A program made the translations under genes and the position numbers. The notes under the pieces are model-generated. The model was not told where the DNA came from, searched no databases, and saw only the letters and a list, made by a program, of their open reading frames with translations. A stretch of DNA of 64,000 nt from the NCBI RefSeq assembly GCF_002846365.1, contig NZ_PJMW01000002.1, positions 4,774,001 to 4,838,000 on the forward strand, read 5' to 3'. Below, one piece after another: positions 54,448 to 63,614 of the stretch. This DNA comes from Nocardia fluminea (GTDB lineage Bacteria > Actinomycetota > Actinomycetes > Mycobacteriales > Mycobacteriaceae). Every line of letters begins with the position of its first letter. Positions within the stretch are counted from its first letter, which is position 1.

Positions 54448-55377
54448 ATGGAATTCCGTCATCTCGTCTCGTTCATCGCGCTCGCCGAGGAATTGCACTT
54501 CGGACGTGCGGCGCAGCGCCTGCATCTGACGCAGCCGAGCCTGAGCGCCCAGTTGCAGAAGCTGGAGAAGTCGCTGGACGTGCAGCTGGTCGCGCGCAAT
54601 TCGCACGAGGTGCGGCTGACCCCGGCGGGCCGGGAGTTCGAGCTGCAGGCCCGCCAGATCATCGCCCAGCTCGACCGGGCCGCCCAGGCGGCGAAGGCGA
54701 CCGCCGCCGGTCGCGCGGGCAGCCTGAACATCGGCTACAACCTGCCCGCCAGCAAGCACATCCTGCCCGACGCGCTGGCCGAGCTCACCGACCGTCACCC
54801 CGGCATCTCGGTGTCGCTGTGGGAGAAGCGAACCGGGCCGCAACTGGCCGCCCTGGCCGACGGATCCCTCGACCTGGCCATGGTCTACGGCCACCCCAGC
54901 ACCGCGGACTTCCGGTACCGCCGTCTACTGCACCGGATCCCGCTGGTGGCGGTGGTCGGGCGACAGCACCGCTGGGCGCACCGCTCGCACGTACCGTTCG
55001 CCGAACTGCGCGACCAGGACTGTGTGCTGTTCGCCCGCGATCAGTGCCCGGCGATGTACGACGCGATCCTGCGGTCGGCCGCGCAGACCCGGATCTCGCT
55101 GAACATCACCCAGATCGCCGACGATCCGGGCGCCACGGCCCACATCGTGTCGGTGCGCCCGCTGGTCGGGTTCGCGTCGCTGCCGCGCGCGGTGTCGGCG
55201 GGTATGGGGTCCTCCGACACCGACCCGGTGGCGGTGAAACTCGTCGATCCGGTGCCGACCCTGGATCTGCACGTGGTGTGGCGGGCCGATGAACAGAATC
55301 CGGCGGTGGCGATGTTTCTGGAGTGCCTCGCGTCCACGGCACCTGCCCTGGCCGACGACGAGGTCTTGACGGCGTGA
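54448..55377 (+). CDS. LysR-family regulator
   Basis: The 309-residue protein has the LysR helix-turn-helix (RHLVSFIALAEELHFGRAAQ, then RLHLTQPSLSAQLQKLE) and a substrate-binding domain from residue 90 (GSLNIGYNLPASKHILPDAL and ALADGSLDLAMVYGHP). The HFGRAAQRLHLTQPSLSAQ form is characteristic of the BenM/CatM/CbbR-like branch that activates aromatic or small-acid catabolic genes. CAGGAG precedes the ATG. It is convergent with the Ugp operon and not divergent from any obvious target. Confidence 0.9.
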   Translation: MEFRHLVSFIALAEELHFGRAAQRLHLTQPSLSAQLQKLEKSLDVQLVARNSHEVRLTPAGREFELQARQIIAQLDRAAQAAKATAAGRAGSLNIGYNLPASKHILPDALAELTDRHPGISVSLWEKRTGPQLAALADGSLDLAMVYGHPSTADFRYRRLLHRIPLVAVVGRQHRWAHRSHVPFAELRDQDCVLFARDQCPAMYDAILRSAAQTRISLNITQIADDPGATAHIVSVRPLVGFASLPRAVSAGMGSSDTDPVAVKLVDPVPTLDLHVVWRADEQNPAVAMFLECLASTAPALADDEVLTA

Positions 55378-55386
55378 GGTCGTCGT

Positions 55387-56199
55387 TCACTTCAATCCCG
55401 ACCGCACGAACGCGTTGACGATGTGGCGCTGCAGCACCAGATACAGCAGCAGCACCGGCAGACAGGCCAGACCCGCCAACGCCATCATCGGCCCCCACTG
55501 ATCGCCTTCGGTGCCCATGAAACTGCGCAGCCCGAGCTGGAGCACAGAGTTGGACTGACGCAGCACGACCGCGGGCCAGAAGTACTCGTTCCACGCGTTG
55601 ATGAACAGCAGGATGCCGAGCGCGGCGAGGGCGGGCCGCAGATTGGGTACCACCACGGTCCACAGGATCGACCACGACGAGCGCCCGTCGATCTTCGCGG
55701 CGGCGATGAGCTCTTTCGGGAACGCCGACATGTGCTGGCGCAGCAGCAGTACCGCCAGCGCCGAGCACAGTGTCGGCAGCACGACGCCGATCAGGGTGTT
55801 GATCAGGCCCAGCTGGTTGAGCAGGATGTAGTTGGGCAGCATCGTCACCTGGAACGGCACCAGCCACACTCCGACGAACGCCAGATACAGCAGCTTCTGC
55901 AGCGGGAAGGTGTAGATGGCGAAGGCGTAGGAGGCCAGCAACGCGATCAACAGCTGGCCCGCCGCCGAGAGCACCGCGACGAAGAACGTGTTGGCGATCA
56001 GGCCGGCGATGTCGACCTTCTGTGCCGCGTCGAGGTAGCTGGCCGTCGACAGCGGCCAGGGGATCGGCGACAGCGAGGTGACGTCCTCGGGTCTGCGCAG
56101 CGACGTCGCGAACAGCCAGTAGATCGGGAACACGCACACCAGCGCCGTGGCGGCGAGCAGCAGGTGGCTGCCCACCCCGCGCAGTCGTTCAATCGTCAT
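55387..56199 (-). CDS. ugpE: ABC sugar/glycerophosphate permease, UgpE-like
   Basis: The 270-residue permease has six helices and the EAA loop VPNLRPALAALGILLFINAW, preceded by PKELIAAAKIDGRSSW (EAA motif region). This is the MalG/UgpE class. I set the start at ATG 56199, which overlaps the upstream ugpA-like gene by 11 bp; the open frame goes further but would lie wholly within ugpA. It is the last gene of the operon. Confidence 0.9.
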   Translation of the reverse strand: MTIERLRGVGSHLLLAATALVCVFPIYWLFATSLRRPEDVTSLSPIPWPLSTASYLDAAQKVDIAGLIANTFFVAVLSAAGQLLIALLASYAFAIYTFPLQKLLYLAFVGVWLVPFQVTMLPNYILLNQLGLINTLIGVVLPTLCSALAVLLLRQHMSAFPKELIAAAKIDGRSSWSILWTVVVPNLRPALAALGILLFINAWNEYFWPAVVLRQSNSVLQLGLRSFMGTEGDQWGPMMALAGLACLPVLLLYLVLQRHIVNAFVRSGLK

Positions 56200-57136
56200 G
56201 GACAGCAACCTTTTCCGAGATCCAGACCAGCAGTGCGGCCACCAGGCCGAAGCCGAAGAACAGCAGCACACCGGCCGCGGCGCTCAGTCCGGCGTCGAAA
56301 CTGTGGAAGGCGTAGTCCCAGAGCAGGTAGTAGATGTTGGTGGTGGCCTGCGCGGGACCGCCCTGGGTCATCGAGTCGATGAGCGGGAACGTCAGTGTGG
56401 GACTGAGCAACACGGTCGTGAGGATGAGGAACAGCACGGTGGGCGAGAGCAGCGGCAGCGTGATCCAGCGCCGGATCTGACCGGGTGAGGCGCCGTCGAC
56501 CCTGGCCGCTTCGTCGTAGTCGCCGCTGATCCCGGCCAATCCCGCCCACACCACCAGCACGGCGAAGCCGATCAGATGCCAGGCGGTGATCGCGATGATC
56601 ACCCCCTGCGCGGTCGCGGTCTCGTACACCCAGTTGCGGTCCGAACCGGTCACCTGGGCGAGGAAGCCCGTCCCCGGATGCAGCAACCAGCGCCACACCG
56701 CCGCCGCCGCGACCGGTGCGACCAGGAACGGCGCGAACACCAGTGCCTGATAGATCGTGCGGGCCCGGCCGGTGACCCGTCTGCTCGCCATCGCGATCAC
56801 CACCGGCAGCACCACCGTGAACGGCAACAGGCCCAGGATCAGCGTCCCGGTGCGACCGAGCGCGCCCCAGAACGCCGGAAGGTCCAGTAGCCGTTCGTAA
56901 TTCGCGGTGCCGACCGGTGTCATCGGTGCGGTGGGCAGCAGGTTCCACGAGTAGGTGGACAACTGCAGGGCCTGCACCAGCGGCTGATAGGTCCACACGA
57001 TCAGCAGGAACAGCGCCGGGCTCAGGTAGAGGTAGGGCGCGACGAACCGGGCCACGCGGCGGCGGGTGAGGCGCCGGCGCACCGGAGTCGCCGCGACCGG
57101 CGGCACCGGCGTCGCCGGCGCATCGATGACGAACAT
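56189..57136 (-). CDS. ugpA: ABC sugar/glycerophosphate permease, UgpA-like
   Basis: The 315-residue permease has six helices after a basic N-terminus with YLYLSPALFLLIVWTYQP. The EAA motif is SGDYDEAARVDGASPGQIRR, with WITLPLLSPTVLFLILTTVL following. It is of the MalF/UgpA class and pairs with the UgpE-like permease. Its ATG follows immediately after the stop of the phosphodiesterase gene. Confidence 0.92.
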   Translation of the reverse strand: MFVIDAPATPVPPVAATPVRRRLTRRRVARFVAPYLYLSPALFLLIVWTYQPLVQALQLSTYSWNLLPTAPMTPVGTANYERLLDLPAFWGALGRTGTLILGLLPFTVVLPVVIAMASRRVTGRARTIYQALVFAPFLVAPVAAAAVWRWLLHPGTGFLAQVTGSDRNWVYETATAQGVIIAITAWHLIGFAVLVVWAGLAGISGDYDEAARVDGASPGQIRRWITLPLLSPTVLFLILTTVLLSPTLTFPLIDSMTQGGPAQATTNIYYLLWDYAFHSFDAGLSAAAGVLLFFGFGLVAALLVWISEKVAVHDD

Positions 57137-57994
57137 CTACCGCACCGCCGCCCGCGCGGCGACGATCGCCGCGATCTGCTCGAGCATCTCCGCCTCGGGC
57201 CGGTCATAGACCGTCGGCGCCGGTGCGGCGTCGATCGCGGTGGCCAGCACTGTCGACGCCATGATGTCGATGCGGCTGTACCCGAATCCGGCGAACCCGC
57301 GGTGCCTGCCCGCCGGCGCCATCGCGTCCAGCCGGTAGGCCGTCGCGGGACCGATCCACACCGGAATCCCGGCCAGCGCCGACGCGCCGGTGAGGTGGTT
57401 GTGCCCGCACAGGATCATCCGCACATCGGTGCCCGCCACGACCTCGGCCAGCTGCTCGGCATCCTTCAATCGGAGGAAGTCCAGAGTGGCCAGCGGGGAA
57501 CGCAACGGGGGATGGTGCACCACCAGCACGGTGCCGTGCGGGGCCGGGGTGCGCAGCTCGTCGGCCAGCCAGGCCAGCTGCGCGGGCTCGAGCTTGCCGT
57601 CGTGCTGGAACGGCGTGGTGCTGTCCAGCACGATGATCCGCACGCCCGCGATCTCGACGCACTGGTCGTGCGGGCGATCGGGGTCCACCGTGTCGCGGCC
57701 GAGCAGTTCGATACCGAAGGCGGTGCGTTCGTCGTGATTGCCCATGGCGTAGACGATCTCGGCGCCCAGCTCGGCCGCGACGGGCTCGACCGCGGCCCGC
57801 AACCGCCGGTAGGCCTCGGGTGATCCGTTGTCGCTGAGATCACCGGAGAAGATCAGCACGTCCACGCGCTGCCCGAATTCGCGCAGCCGATCGAGCACCG
57901 CGGTCAGGTTGGCGGCGGTGTCCACGCCGTGGAGCAGTTCGCCCTCGGGCCGCAGGTGGGTGTCGGTGATCTGGACGATCGTCAGCTCGCTCAT
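57137..57994 (-). CDS. metallophosphoesterase, GpdQ/CpdA-like
   Basis: The 285-residue class III phosphodiesterase has the metal motifs QITDTHLRPEGEL (DxH), IFSGDLSDNGSPE (GD), YAMGNHDERTAF (GNHD), VVHHPPLRSPLA (H) and ILCGHNHLTG (GHxH). This fold includes cAMP phosphodiesterase CpdA and glycerophosphodiesterase GpdQ. Because it is encoded inside a Ugp-type glycerophosphate/glycerophosphodiester importer operon, with its ends overlapping or touching the neighbours, a role in cleaving imported glycerophosphodiesters is more likely than cAMP turnover (inference). No signal peptide is seen, so it acts in the cytoplasm. Confidence 0.88.
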   Translation of the reverse strand: MSELTIVQITDTHLRPEGELLHGVDTAANLTAVLDRLREFGQRVDVLIFSGDLSDNGSPEAYRRLRAAVEPVAAELGAEIVYAMGNHDERTAFGIELLGRDTVDPDRPHDQCVEIAGVRIIVLDSTTPFQHDGKLEPAQLAWLADELRTPAPHGTVLVVHHPPLRSPLATLDFLRLKDAEQLAEVVAGTDVRMILCGHNHLTGASALAGIPVWIGPATAYRLDAMAPAGRHRGFAGFGYSRIDIMASTVLATAIDAAPAPTVYDRPEAEMLEQIAAIVAARAAVR

Positions 57995-59361
57995 GATTTC
58001 GGCATGAGTTCGGTGCCCGCGGTTCGGGCGGCGGTGAGCGTCGACCGCGGGTCGGCGCCCTGGAACACGACGGCCTCGACGGCATCCATCATGCCGTCAC
58101 GCATCTGCAGATAGTTGTTGCCCGGCATCGACACCCACGGCTCCATGTTCGCCAGCTGCGCGACGTTCGGACGCAGCAGCGGATTCTGGTCGGCCCACTC
58201 CTTCAGCCCGCCCGCTTCCTCGAGCAGACCGGTCCGCAGCGGCAGGTAGCCGATGTTCTGCGCGATCTTCTTGTAGGAATCCTCGCTGGTCAGGTGCTTG
58301 ATCAGCTCCCACGCGGCCCGCTGCTTGGCCGGATCGTTGGACAGGATGTGCAGGCCCGCACCGGAATTCGTCGGGATGGCGGGCTTGCTGCCGAAGCCGG
58401 GCATCGGCGCCGAACGCAGGTCCCACTTGCCCTTGGACCCGGTGACGAAAACGCTCTGCAGTGCGCTGGTTTCGAGCATCATGCCGATCTCGCCGCGGCC
58501 GAACGCCTCATAGCCCTGCTTCTGGTTGAGTTTGGGCATGCTGCCGGTGTTCACGAGGTTCTGCGCCATCTCGGTGACCTCGACGGCGGGCGCGTCGGCG
58601 AAGGTGAGGGAGTTGCGGTCCTCGGAGATCACGCGACCGCCGTTGGAGCGCACCAGCGACTGGAAGCACCAGTCCTTGGCGGTCTTGGTCAGGCAGTCGA
58701 TGTAGACCCCGCCCTTCCCGGTGCGCTCGGCGATCGCCTTCGCGGCGGTGGTGACCTCGTCCCAGGTGGTGGGCGGCTTGGCGGGATCGAGACCGGCCTC
58801 GGTGAACAGCGACGCGTTCAGGTACAGCACGGGGGTGGAGAAGACGAACGGCACGCCGTAGGTGTGGCCGTCCCAGTCGTCGAGCGTGCGGGCGCGGGGC
58901 GCGTACGCGTGGCGGGCGCCGTCGAAGTTTCGTTTCACTGCCTCGGCACCGACGAGCTGGTCCAGCGGCTTGGCCTTGAGCTGGTGAATGGTGAAGTCCA
59001 GGTCGGAGAAACCGAGCTGGGCGACGTCGGGCGGGGTGCCCGCCACCATCTGGTTCTGAATGCTGGAGACGGTGTCGGTGGCCGGGTTGGGGCTGTTGCC
59101 CTGCGGCTTCTGCGCGGTGACCTTGATATTGGGGTGCGCGGCGCTGAAGTCGGCGATCAGGGCGTTGAAGGTCTCGGTCCAGGCGCCGGCCACACCGTAG
59201 CTGTAGGACTCGAAGACGATCGACACCTGTTGATCGGCAGCCAGTTCGGGGATCTGGGCGGTGCTCGTGGCGTCGGTGGTCCCGGTGGTGCCGAGACCGC
59301 AGCCGGTGAGGGCGAGGGCGGCGGTGAACACCACGCCCAGCGCGGGCAGTGTGCGTTTCAT
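57991..59361 (-). CDS. ugpB: ABC transporter substrate-binding lipoprotein, UgpB-like
   Basis: The 456-residue protein has a lipoprotein signal with lipobox ALTGC at residues 17-21. The mature part is a family 1 extracellular solute-binding protein: VSIVFESYSYGVAGAWTETF, AAHPNIKVTAQKPQGN, DVAQLGFSDLDFTIHQLKA, TYGVPFVFSTPVLYLNASLF and TWDEVTTAAKAIAERTGKG, and ISEDRNSLTF. This pattern is found in UgpB of M. tuberculosis, which binds glycerophosphocholine. It is linked by a 4-bp overlap to the phosphodiesterase gene. Confidence 0.88.
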   Translation of the reverse strand: MKRTLPALGVVFTAALALTGCGLGTTGTTDATSTAQIPELAADQQVSIVFESYSYGVAGAWTETFNALIADFSAAHPNIKVTAQKPQGNSPNPATDTVSSIQNQMVAGTPPDVAQLGFSDLDFTIHQLKAKPLDQLVGAEAVKRNFDGARHAYAPRARTLDDWDGHTYGVPFVFSTPVLYLNASLFTEAGLDPAKPPTTWDEVTTAAKAIAERTGKGGVYIDCLTKTAKDWCFQSLVRSNGGRVISEDRNSLTFADAPAVEVTEMAQNLVNTGSMPKLNQKQGYEAFGRGEIGMMLETSALQSVFVTGSKGKWDLRSAPMPGFGSKPAIPTNSGAGLHILSNDPAKQRAAWELIKHLTSEDSYKKIAQNIGYLPLRTGLLEEAGGLKEWADQNPLLRPNVAQLANMEPWVSMPGNNYLQMRDGMMDAVEAVVFQGADPRSTLTAARTAGTELMPKS

Positions 59362-59397
59362 CGTGGTTCTATCCTTCTCATCGGGGTGGTGCCGAAA

Positions 59398-60519
59398 TCA
59401 GGGGACGGCGATCGCGTCGGCATCGACCGCCGCTCGCGCGGGGGATGGGGTCGCCTGCCACGACAGGCGCAGGCCGGTGTCGGCGTCGAACAGGTGGATG
59501 TCGGCGGGGTCGACGCGGCAGGCGATGTCCTCGCCCACCCGGACACCGGCCGGACGCGCCGCGCGCACGCAGAGACCCGACTCGAGGTGCACGAGTTCCT
59601 CGCTGCCGAGGTTCTCGACCATCCGCACCCGTCCGCGGACATCGGTCGAGGTGTCGTCGATCCGCAGGCGTTCCGGGCGGATTCCGGCGACGACGGCGGT
59701 GGCGTCACCGGAATCCTCGGAGATGTCCAGCGCGGCATCGATGCCGTCGGCCATCACCGTCATGTGGCCGTCGCTCGCGGTGACGACGGCGGGGAACAGG
59801 TTCATCGGCGGCGAGCCGAGGAAGCCGGCGACGAACGTCGAGCGCGGGCGGTCGTAGAGCTCCTCCGGGGTGCCGCACTGTTCGACGCGGCCCTGGTTGA
59901 GCAGCGCGATGCGGGTCGCCATCGTCATCGCCTCGACCTGGTCGTGGGTGACGTAGAGGAACGTCGCACCCAAACGCTGGTGCAGCGCGATCAGTTCGGC
60001 GCGGGTCGCGCTGCGCAGTTTGGCGTCGAGGTTCGACAGCGGTTCGTCCATCAGGAACGCGCCGGGATCGCGAACCATGGCCCGCGCCAACGCGACTCGT
60101 TGCCGCTGGCCGCCCGACAGTGCGACCGGGCGTCGGTCCAGCAGCGCCGAGATCTCCAGCGTCGCCGACACCTCGGCGACCCGCTGCGCGATCTCCGCAC
60201 GCGGCCTGCGCCGGGCCCGCAACGGGAACCCGATGTTGCGCGCCACCGAAAGGTGCGGATACAGCGCGTAACTCTGGAACACCATCGCCAGATCCCGCCG
60301 CTGCGGCGCCGCGTCCGTCACATCGACGTCGCCCACCAGAATCCGCCCCGCGCTCGGCTCCTCCAGCCCCGCGATCATCCGCAACAGCGTGGACTTGCCG
60401 CAGCCACTTGGCCCCAGCAACACCATGAACTCACCATCGGCGATGTCGAGACTCACCTCGCGCACCGCGTACTCGGCATCGAACTTCTTCGACACCGCTT
60501 CGATCTGCAGTCGTGCCAT
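59398..60519 (-). CDS. ugpC: ABC transporter ATP-binding protein, UgpC/MsmX-like
   Basis: The 373-residue ATPase begins MARLQIEAVSKKFDAEYAVR. It has Walker A LLGPSGCGKSTLLRMIAG, signature LSGGQRQRVALARA, Walker B GAFLMDEPLSNLDA and switch His LYVTHDQVEAM. The C-terminal 130 residues form the OB-fold regulatory domain seen in MalK/UgpC. It is the first gene of the operon and starts at ATG 60519; the upstream frame is rejected. ugpB follows after 36 bp. Confidence 0.93.
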   Translation of the reverse strand: MARLQIEAVSKKFDAEYAVREVSLDIADGEFMVLLGPSGCGKSTLLRMIAGLEEPSAGRILVGDVDVTDAAPQRRDLAMVFQSYALYPHLSVARNIGFPLRARRRPRAEIAQRVAEVSATLEISALLDRRPVALSGGQRQRVALARAMVRDPGAFLMDEPLSNLDAKLRSATRAELIALHQRLGATFLYVTHDQVEAMTMATRIALLNQGRVEQCGTPEELYDRPRSTFVAGFLGSPPMNLFPAVVTASDGHMTVMADGIDAALDISEDSGDATAVVAGIRPERLRIDDTSTDVRGRVRMVENLGSEELVHLESGLCVRAARPAGVRVGEDIACRVDPADIHLFDADTGLRLSWQATPSPARAAVDADAIAVP

Positions 60520-60813
60520 GCGCCCAGTGTCGAGTCCGCCACGGTCACCTCGCCGGGGCGATAGTGAACGTCGATCGGTCCAATCATCTCGACCCCACCG
60601 GCCGACGAAGGGCAGCATCGGTGCGCGCCGCGATCGTTGCTCGGTGGTGGGATTCGGCGGGCTCTGTCGCCGGTCGACAGGCCGATGGCGGAGCTCCGCC
60701 GGGGCACTGATCTACCGCGTGGTGCCGGTCAGTGCCTTCTCGGACGGTGGATCAACCGGTTCGGCACCGTGTTCTCACAGGTCGGCGGAGTGAATCAGGG
60801 TGCAGCCGAGACG
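60520..60813. other. intergenic region between ugpC and cytochrome P450 genes
   Basis: Both flanking genes are on the minus strand, so this stretch should hold the ugp promoter. I see no clear operator, phosphate box, RNA or small gene in it. Confidence 0.3.
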
Positions 60814-62073
60814 TCAGTGCAGCCGGACCGGTAGGTCGAGCAGGCCTCGGATGAGGGTGCTGGTCTGCCAGTGGAGATCCGCGGTGGGAGACAGGGTCAG
60901 GTCGGGGAAGCGTCGCAGGAGTGCGGTGAAGGCGATTTCGGCTTCCACGCGGGCCAAGGGCGCGCCGACGCAGAAGTGGATGCCGTGGCCGAAGGCGAGG
61001 TGGCCCGCGGTGGGAGTGTCGGTGGCGAGGGTGTCGGGGGCGGCGAAGCGGGCGGGGTCGCGGTTGGCGGCCGAGAGCGCCACGTAGACGATCTCGTCCG
61101 CGGGGATCTCGGTGCCGCCCAGCGTGACCGGTTCCGCGGTGTAGCGGGCGGTCGCCATGTCGACGGGGCCGTCGAAGCGCAGGAATTCCTCGATCGCGGC
61201 GGGTACGCCGGTGGGGTCGGCGCGCAGGGCCTGCCACTGTTCGGGGTTGCGCAACAGGGCCAGGACACCGTTGCCGATGAGGTTCACCGTCGTCTCGTGG
61301 CCCGCGACCAGCAGCAGGAACGCCATCGACACCAGTTCCTGATCGGTGAGCCGGTCGCCCTCGTCGTCGGCCAGCACCAGTTCCGACAGCAGATCCCCGG
61401 CGGGCTCGGACTGCTTGGCGCGCACCAGCTTCGCGAGATAGCCGACCATCGCCGCCGACGCGGCGGGACGCTCGTCCTGTTCGCCCTCGCCCACCACCGT
61501 GACCAGGGCCTTGGTCCAGGCTTGGAAGTCCGCCCGATCCTCGAACGGGACACCGAGCAGCTCGCAGATCACCGTCACCGGAAGGGGATTGGCGAAATCG
61601 CTCATCAGATCGACCTCGTCGCGATCATCCAGCGCGTCCAGCAGCGAGGCGGTGATCTGCTCGATGCGTGGTCGCAGCAGGGCGACCTGGCGGGCGGTGA
61701 ACGCCTTGTTGACGAGCTTGCGCAGGCGAGTGTGGGCGGGCGGGTCGGTGCCGAGCATATGGCTCAGGAGCGCGACGATGTTGGGGTCCGTCGCCGCGGT
61801 GTCGCGCTTGCTGTGCAGGATCGCGCTGAGCTGCGCGGCATCCTTGCGAAAACGCGGGTCGGCGAGCGCGATCTTGGCCTCGGGATAGCCGACGACCACC
61901 CAGCGCACGACATCGTCGGGGAAGCGAACCCGATGGACGGGGCCCTCGGCGCGCCACCGGCGGTATTGCGCGTGCGGATCGTCGAAGAAGTCGGCGTCGA
62001 TGGACTCGACGGGGGCGGGAGCGGTGAGGTCGGCCACCGAATCGACGGTACCCGCGCCGGGCGCATCGCGCAT
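60814..62073 (-). CDS. cytochrome P450
   Basis: The 419-residue P450 has the I-helix oxygen-binding motif LLLVAGHETTVNLIGNG, the ExxR helix (AIEEFLRFDGP region and EEFLR), and the heme-binding loop LAFGHGIHFCVGAPLARVEA with the cysteine ligand. It is a soluble bacterial class I enzyme (CYP105/107-like in appearance) that needs a ferredoxin and reductase from elsewhere. Its substrate is unknown. The ATG at 62073 gives normal length; the frame extends upstream into basic, shadow-like sequence. Confidence 0.92.
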   Translation of the reverse strand: MRDAPGAGTVDSVADLTAPAPVESIDADFFDDPHAQYRRWRAEGPVHRVRFPDDVVRWVVVGYPEAKIALADPRFRKDAAQLSAILHSKRDTAATDPNIVALLSHMLGTDPPAHTRLRKLVNKAFTARQVALLRPRIEQITASLLDALDDRDEVDLMSDFANPLPVTVICELLGVPFEDRADFQAWTKALVTVVGEGEQDERPAASAAMVGYLAKLVRAKQSEPAGDLLSELVLADDEGDRLTDQELVSMAFLLLVAGHETTVNLIGNGVLALLRNPEQWQALRADPTGVPAAIEEFLRFDGPVDMATARYTAEPVTLGGTEIPADEIVYVALSAANRDPARFAAPDTLATDTPTAGHLAFGHGIHFCVGAPLARVEAEIAFTALLRRFPDLTLSPTADLHWQTSTLIRGLLDLPVRLH

Positions 62074-62126
62074 CGAACGCTGACGCCGCAAGCGCGGAAC
62101 GTCCTGTGAGGAAAGCGAATTCGCGA

Positions 62127-62978
62127 TCAGGTGGTGCGTGGTTCCCTCGTCGGTGTACTCGACTCGATCGATGTCAGGAAACCGCGCAGGAGTTCGGTGA
62201 CGGCCTCCGGTTGTTCGAGGGAACTCGAGTGACCGCACGCGGGAATGATGTGGAGCTGGGCATGGGGGATGAGCGAGGCGATGTGGCGGGCCTGCGGGAG
62301 CGGGGTGGCGGCGTCGTCGTCGCCGACGATGATCTGGGTCGGGACGGTGATCGCCGGGAGTTCGTCCTCGACGGCGCCGCGTTCGGTGACGCCGTGGACG
62401 GCGTTGCGGGTACCGGCACGGTCGATCCCGGTCAGGCGGCGCGACCACTCCCGGACAACCGCCTTGCCCGTGCCGGAAGCCCGAAACGAGGGGCCGAACA
62501 GGTGCGCGGCCACCTTGCCCGCGATGGGACGGATGCCGAACCAGCGCAGCGCCAGCGCCAGCCGGTGGTATTCGCCGATCTTGCTGGGATCCTCGGCTCG
62601 CGCGCTGGTGTCGAGCAGGGTGAGCGAGCGCAGGAGCTCGCCGTGCCTGGCGGCCAGTCGCTGGCCGACGAAGCCGCCCATCGACAGGCCGACCCAGTGC
62701 ACCGGGCCCACCTCGAGGGCGCGGATCACCCCCACCGCGTCGGCGGTGAGCGTGTCCATGTCGTAGCCCTCGGCCGTGGGCGGGGTGTCGCCCTGACCGC
62801 GCCAGTCGAGGGTGACGCAGCGGTAGTCGCGTCGCAGGGCCTCGAGCTGCGCGCGAAACATCCAGCCGCCGAACAGCAATCCGTGGCCGAAGACCACGGT
62901 GGCGGCGTCGGGTCTGCCCGCGGGCGCGCCGGTGTCGACGCAGGCGATCGGCACGCCGTCGACGGTGATGATCGGCAC
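62127..62978 (-). CDS. alpha/beta hydrolase
   Basis: The 283-residue hydrolase has VVFGHGLLFGGWMF (oxyanion HG), LDWRGQGDTP, the nucleophile elbow VHWVGLSMGGFVGQRL, Asp in QIIVGDDDAATPL and His in PACGHSSSLEQPE. This is the family of lactonases, 3-oxoadipate enol-lactonase and haloperoxidase-like esterases. A cap domain of about 60 residues lies between residues 130 and 200. It is followed 53 bp later by the P450 gene and preceded by a thioesterase. Confidence 0.9.
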   Translation of the reverse strand: MPIITVDGVPIACVDTGAPAGRPDAATVVFGHGLLFGGWMFRAQLEALRRDYRCVTLDWRGQGDTPPTAEGYDMDTLTADAVGVIRALEVGPVHWVGLSMGGFVGQRLAARHGELLRSLTLLDTSARAEDPSKIGEYHRLALALRWFGIRPIAGKVAAHLFGPSFRASGTGKAVVREWSRRLTGIDRAGTRNAVHGVTERGAVEDELPAITVPTQIIVGDDDAATPLPQARHIASLIPHAQLHIIPACGHSSSLEQPEAVTELLRGFLTSIESSTPTREPRTT

Positions 62979-62998
62979 GATGTCCTCGCCGCCGGTGC

Positions 62999-63445
62999 TC
63001 AGGCCGCCGCGAGGCGGACGTTGCGCATGGTCACCAACGCTGTGGCACAGAGAGTTTCGCCGGCCTCCTCCACGGAGAACACGTCGGCGGCGGCGATGGT
63101 GAGCAATGCGCCGGGCTTGATCACCCGGCCCCGGGCGACCACGGTCGGACCTTTGGCCGGCGCGAGAATCTTCACCGTGTAGTCGATGGTCATGTTCACC
63201 CAGCCGACGGGCAGCAGCGTGCCCGCTGCCGAACCGGCGGCGAAATCGGCGAGCGAGCCGAGCACGCCACCCTGGAAATAGCCGTCGTGCTGGGTGAGTT
63301 CGCGCCGATGTGGTTGCACGATCTCGACGTCGCCGGGTTCGACCCGGCTGAAATGGAAACCCAGGTGCGCGGCGGCGGGCATGGACAGCACGACACTGGG
63401 GACCAGCTGTGCGAAGTCGGGATTGGGGGCCTGTGCTGCGCTCAT
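62999..63445 (-). CDS. PaaI-type hotdog thioesterase
   Basis: The 148-residue protein has FSRVEPGDVEIVQPHRRELT, HDGYFQGGVLGSLADFAAGS (active-site helix with Gln/Gly/Asp) and NMTIDYTVKILAPAKG, typical of the DUF4442/PaaI-like hotdog family. The likely activity is acyl-CoA hydrolysis. The start at 63445 has AGAGGA upstream, ten bases away. It lies between a zinc-type dehydrogenase gene and the alpha/beta hydrolase; the set may serve degradation of one compound. Confidence 0.87.
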   Translation of the reverse strand: MSAAQAPNPDFAQLVPSVVLSMPAAAHLGFHFSRVEPGDVEIVQPHRRELTQHDGYFQGGVLGSLADFAAGSAAGTLLPVGWVNMTIDYTVKILAPAKGPTVVARGRVIKPGALLTIAAADVFSVEEAGETLCATALVTMRNVRLAAA

Positions 63446-63614
63446 CGGCTCAGTCCTCTGCTCGGCAGCGGCGCGGCGCCGCCGCTGCTCCTGGGAGCGA
63501 ATCCTGCCCGCTGACGGCGTACGGGAACAGCCCATCGCGGAAATTTCGCCTGCTGTTGGGGGGCTGGACAGAGTTCGGCCGGGCGAGGCGGTGCGGCCCC
63601 GCCCGGCCGAGCCC

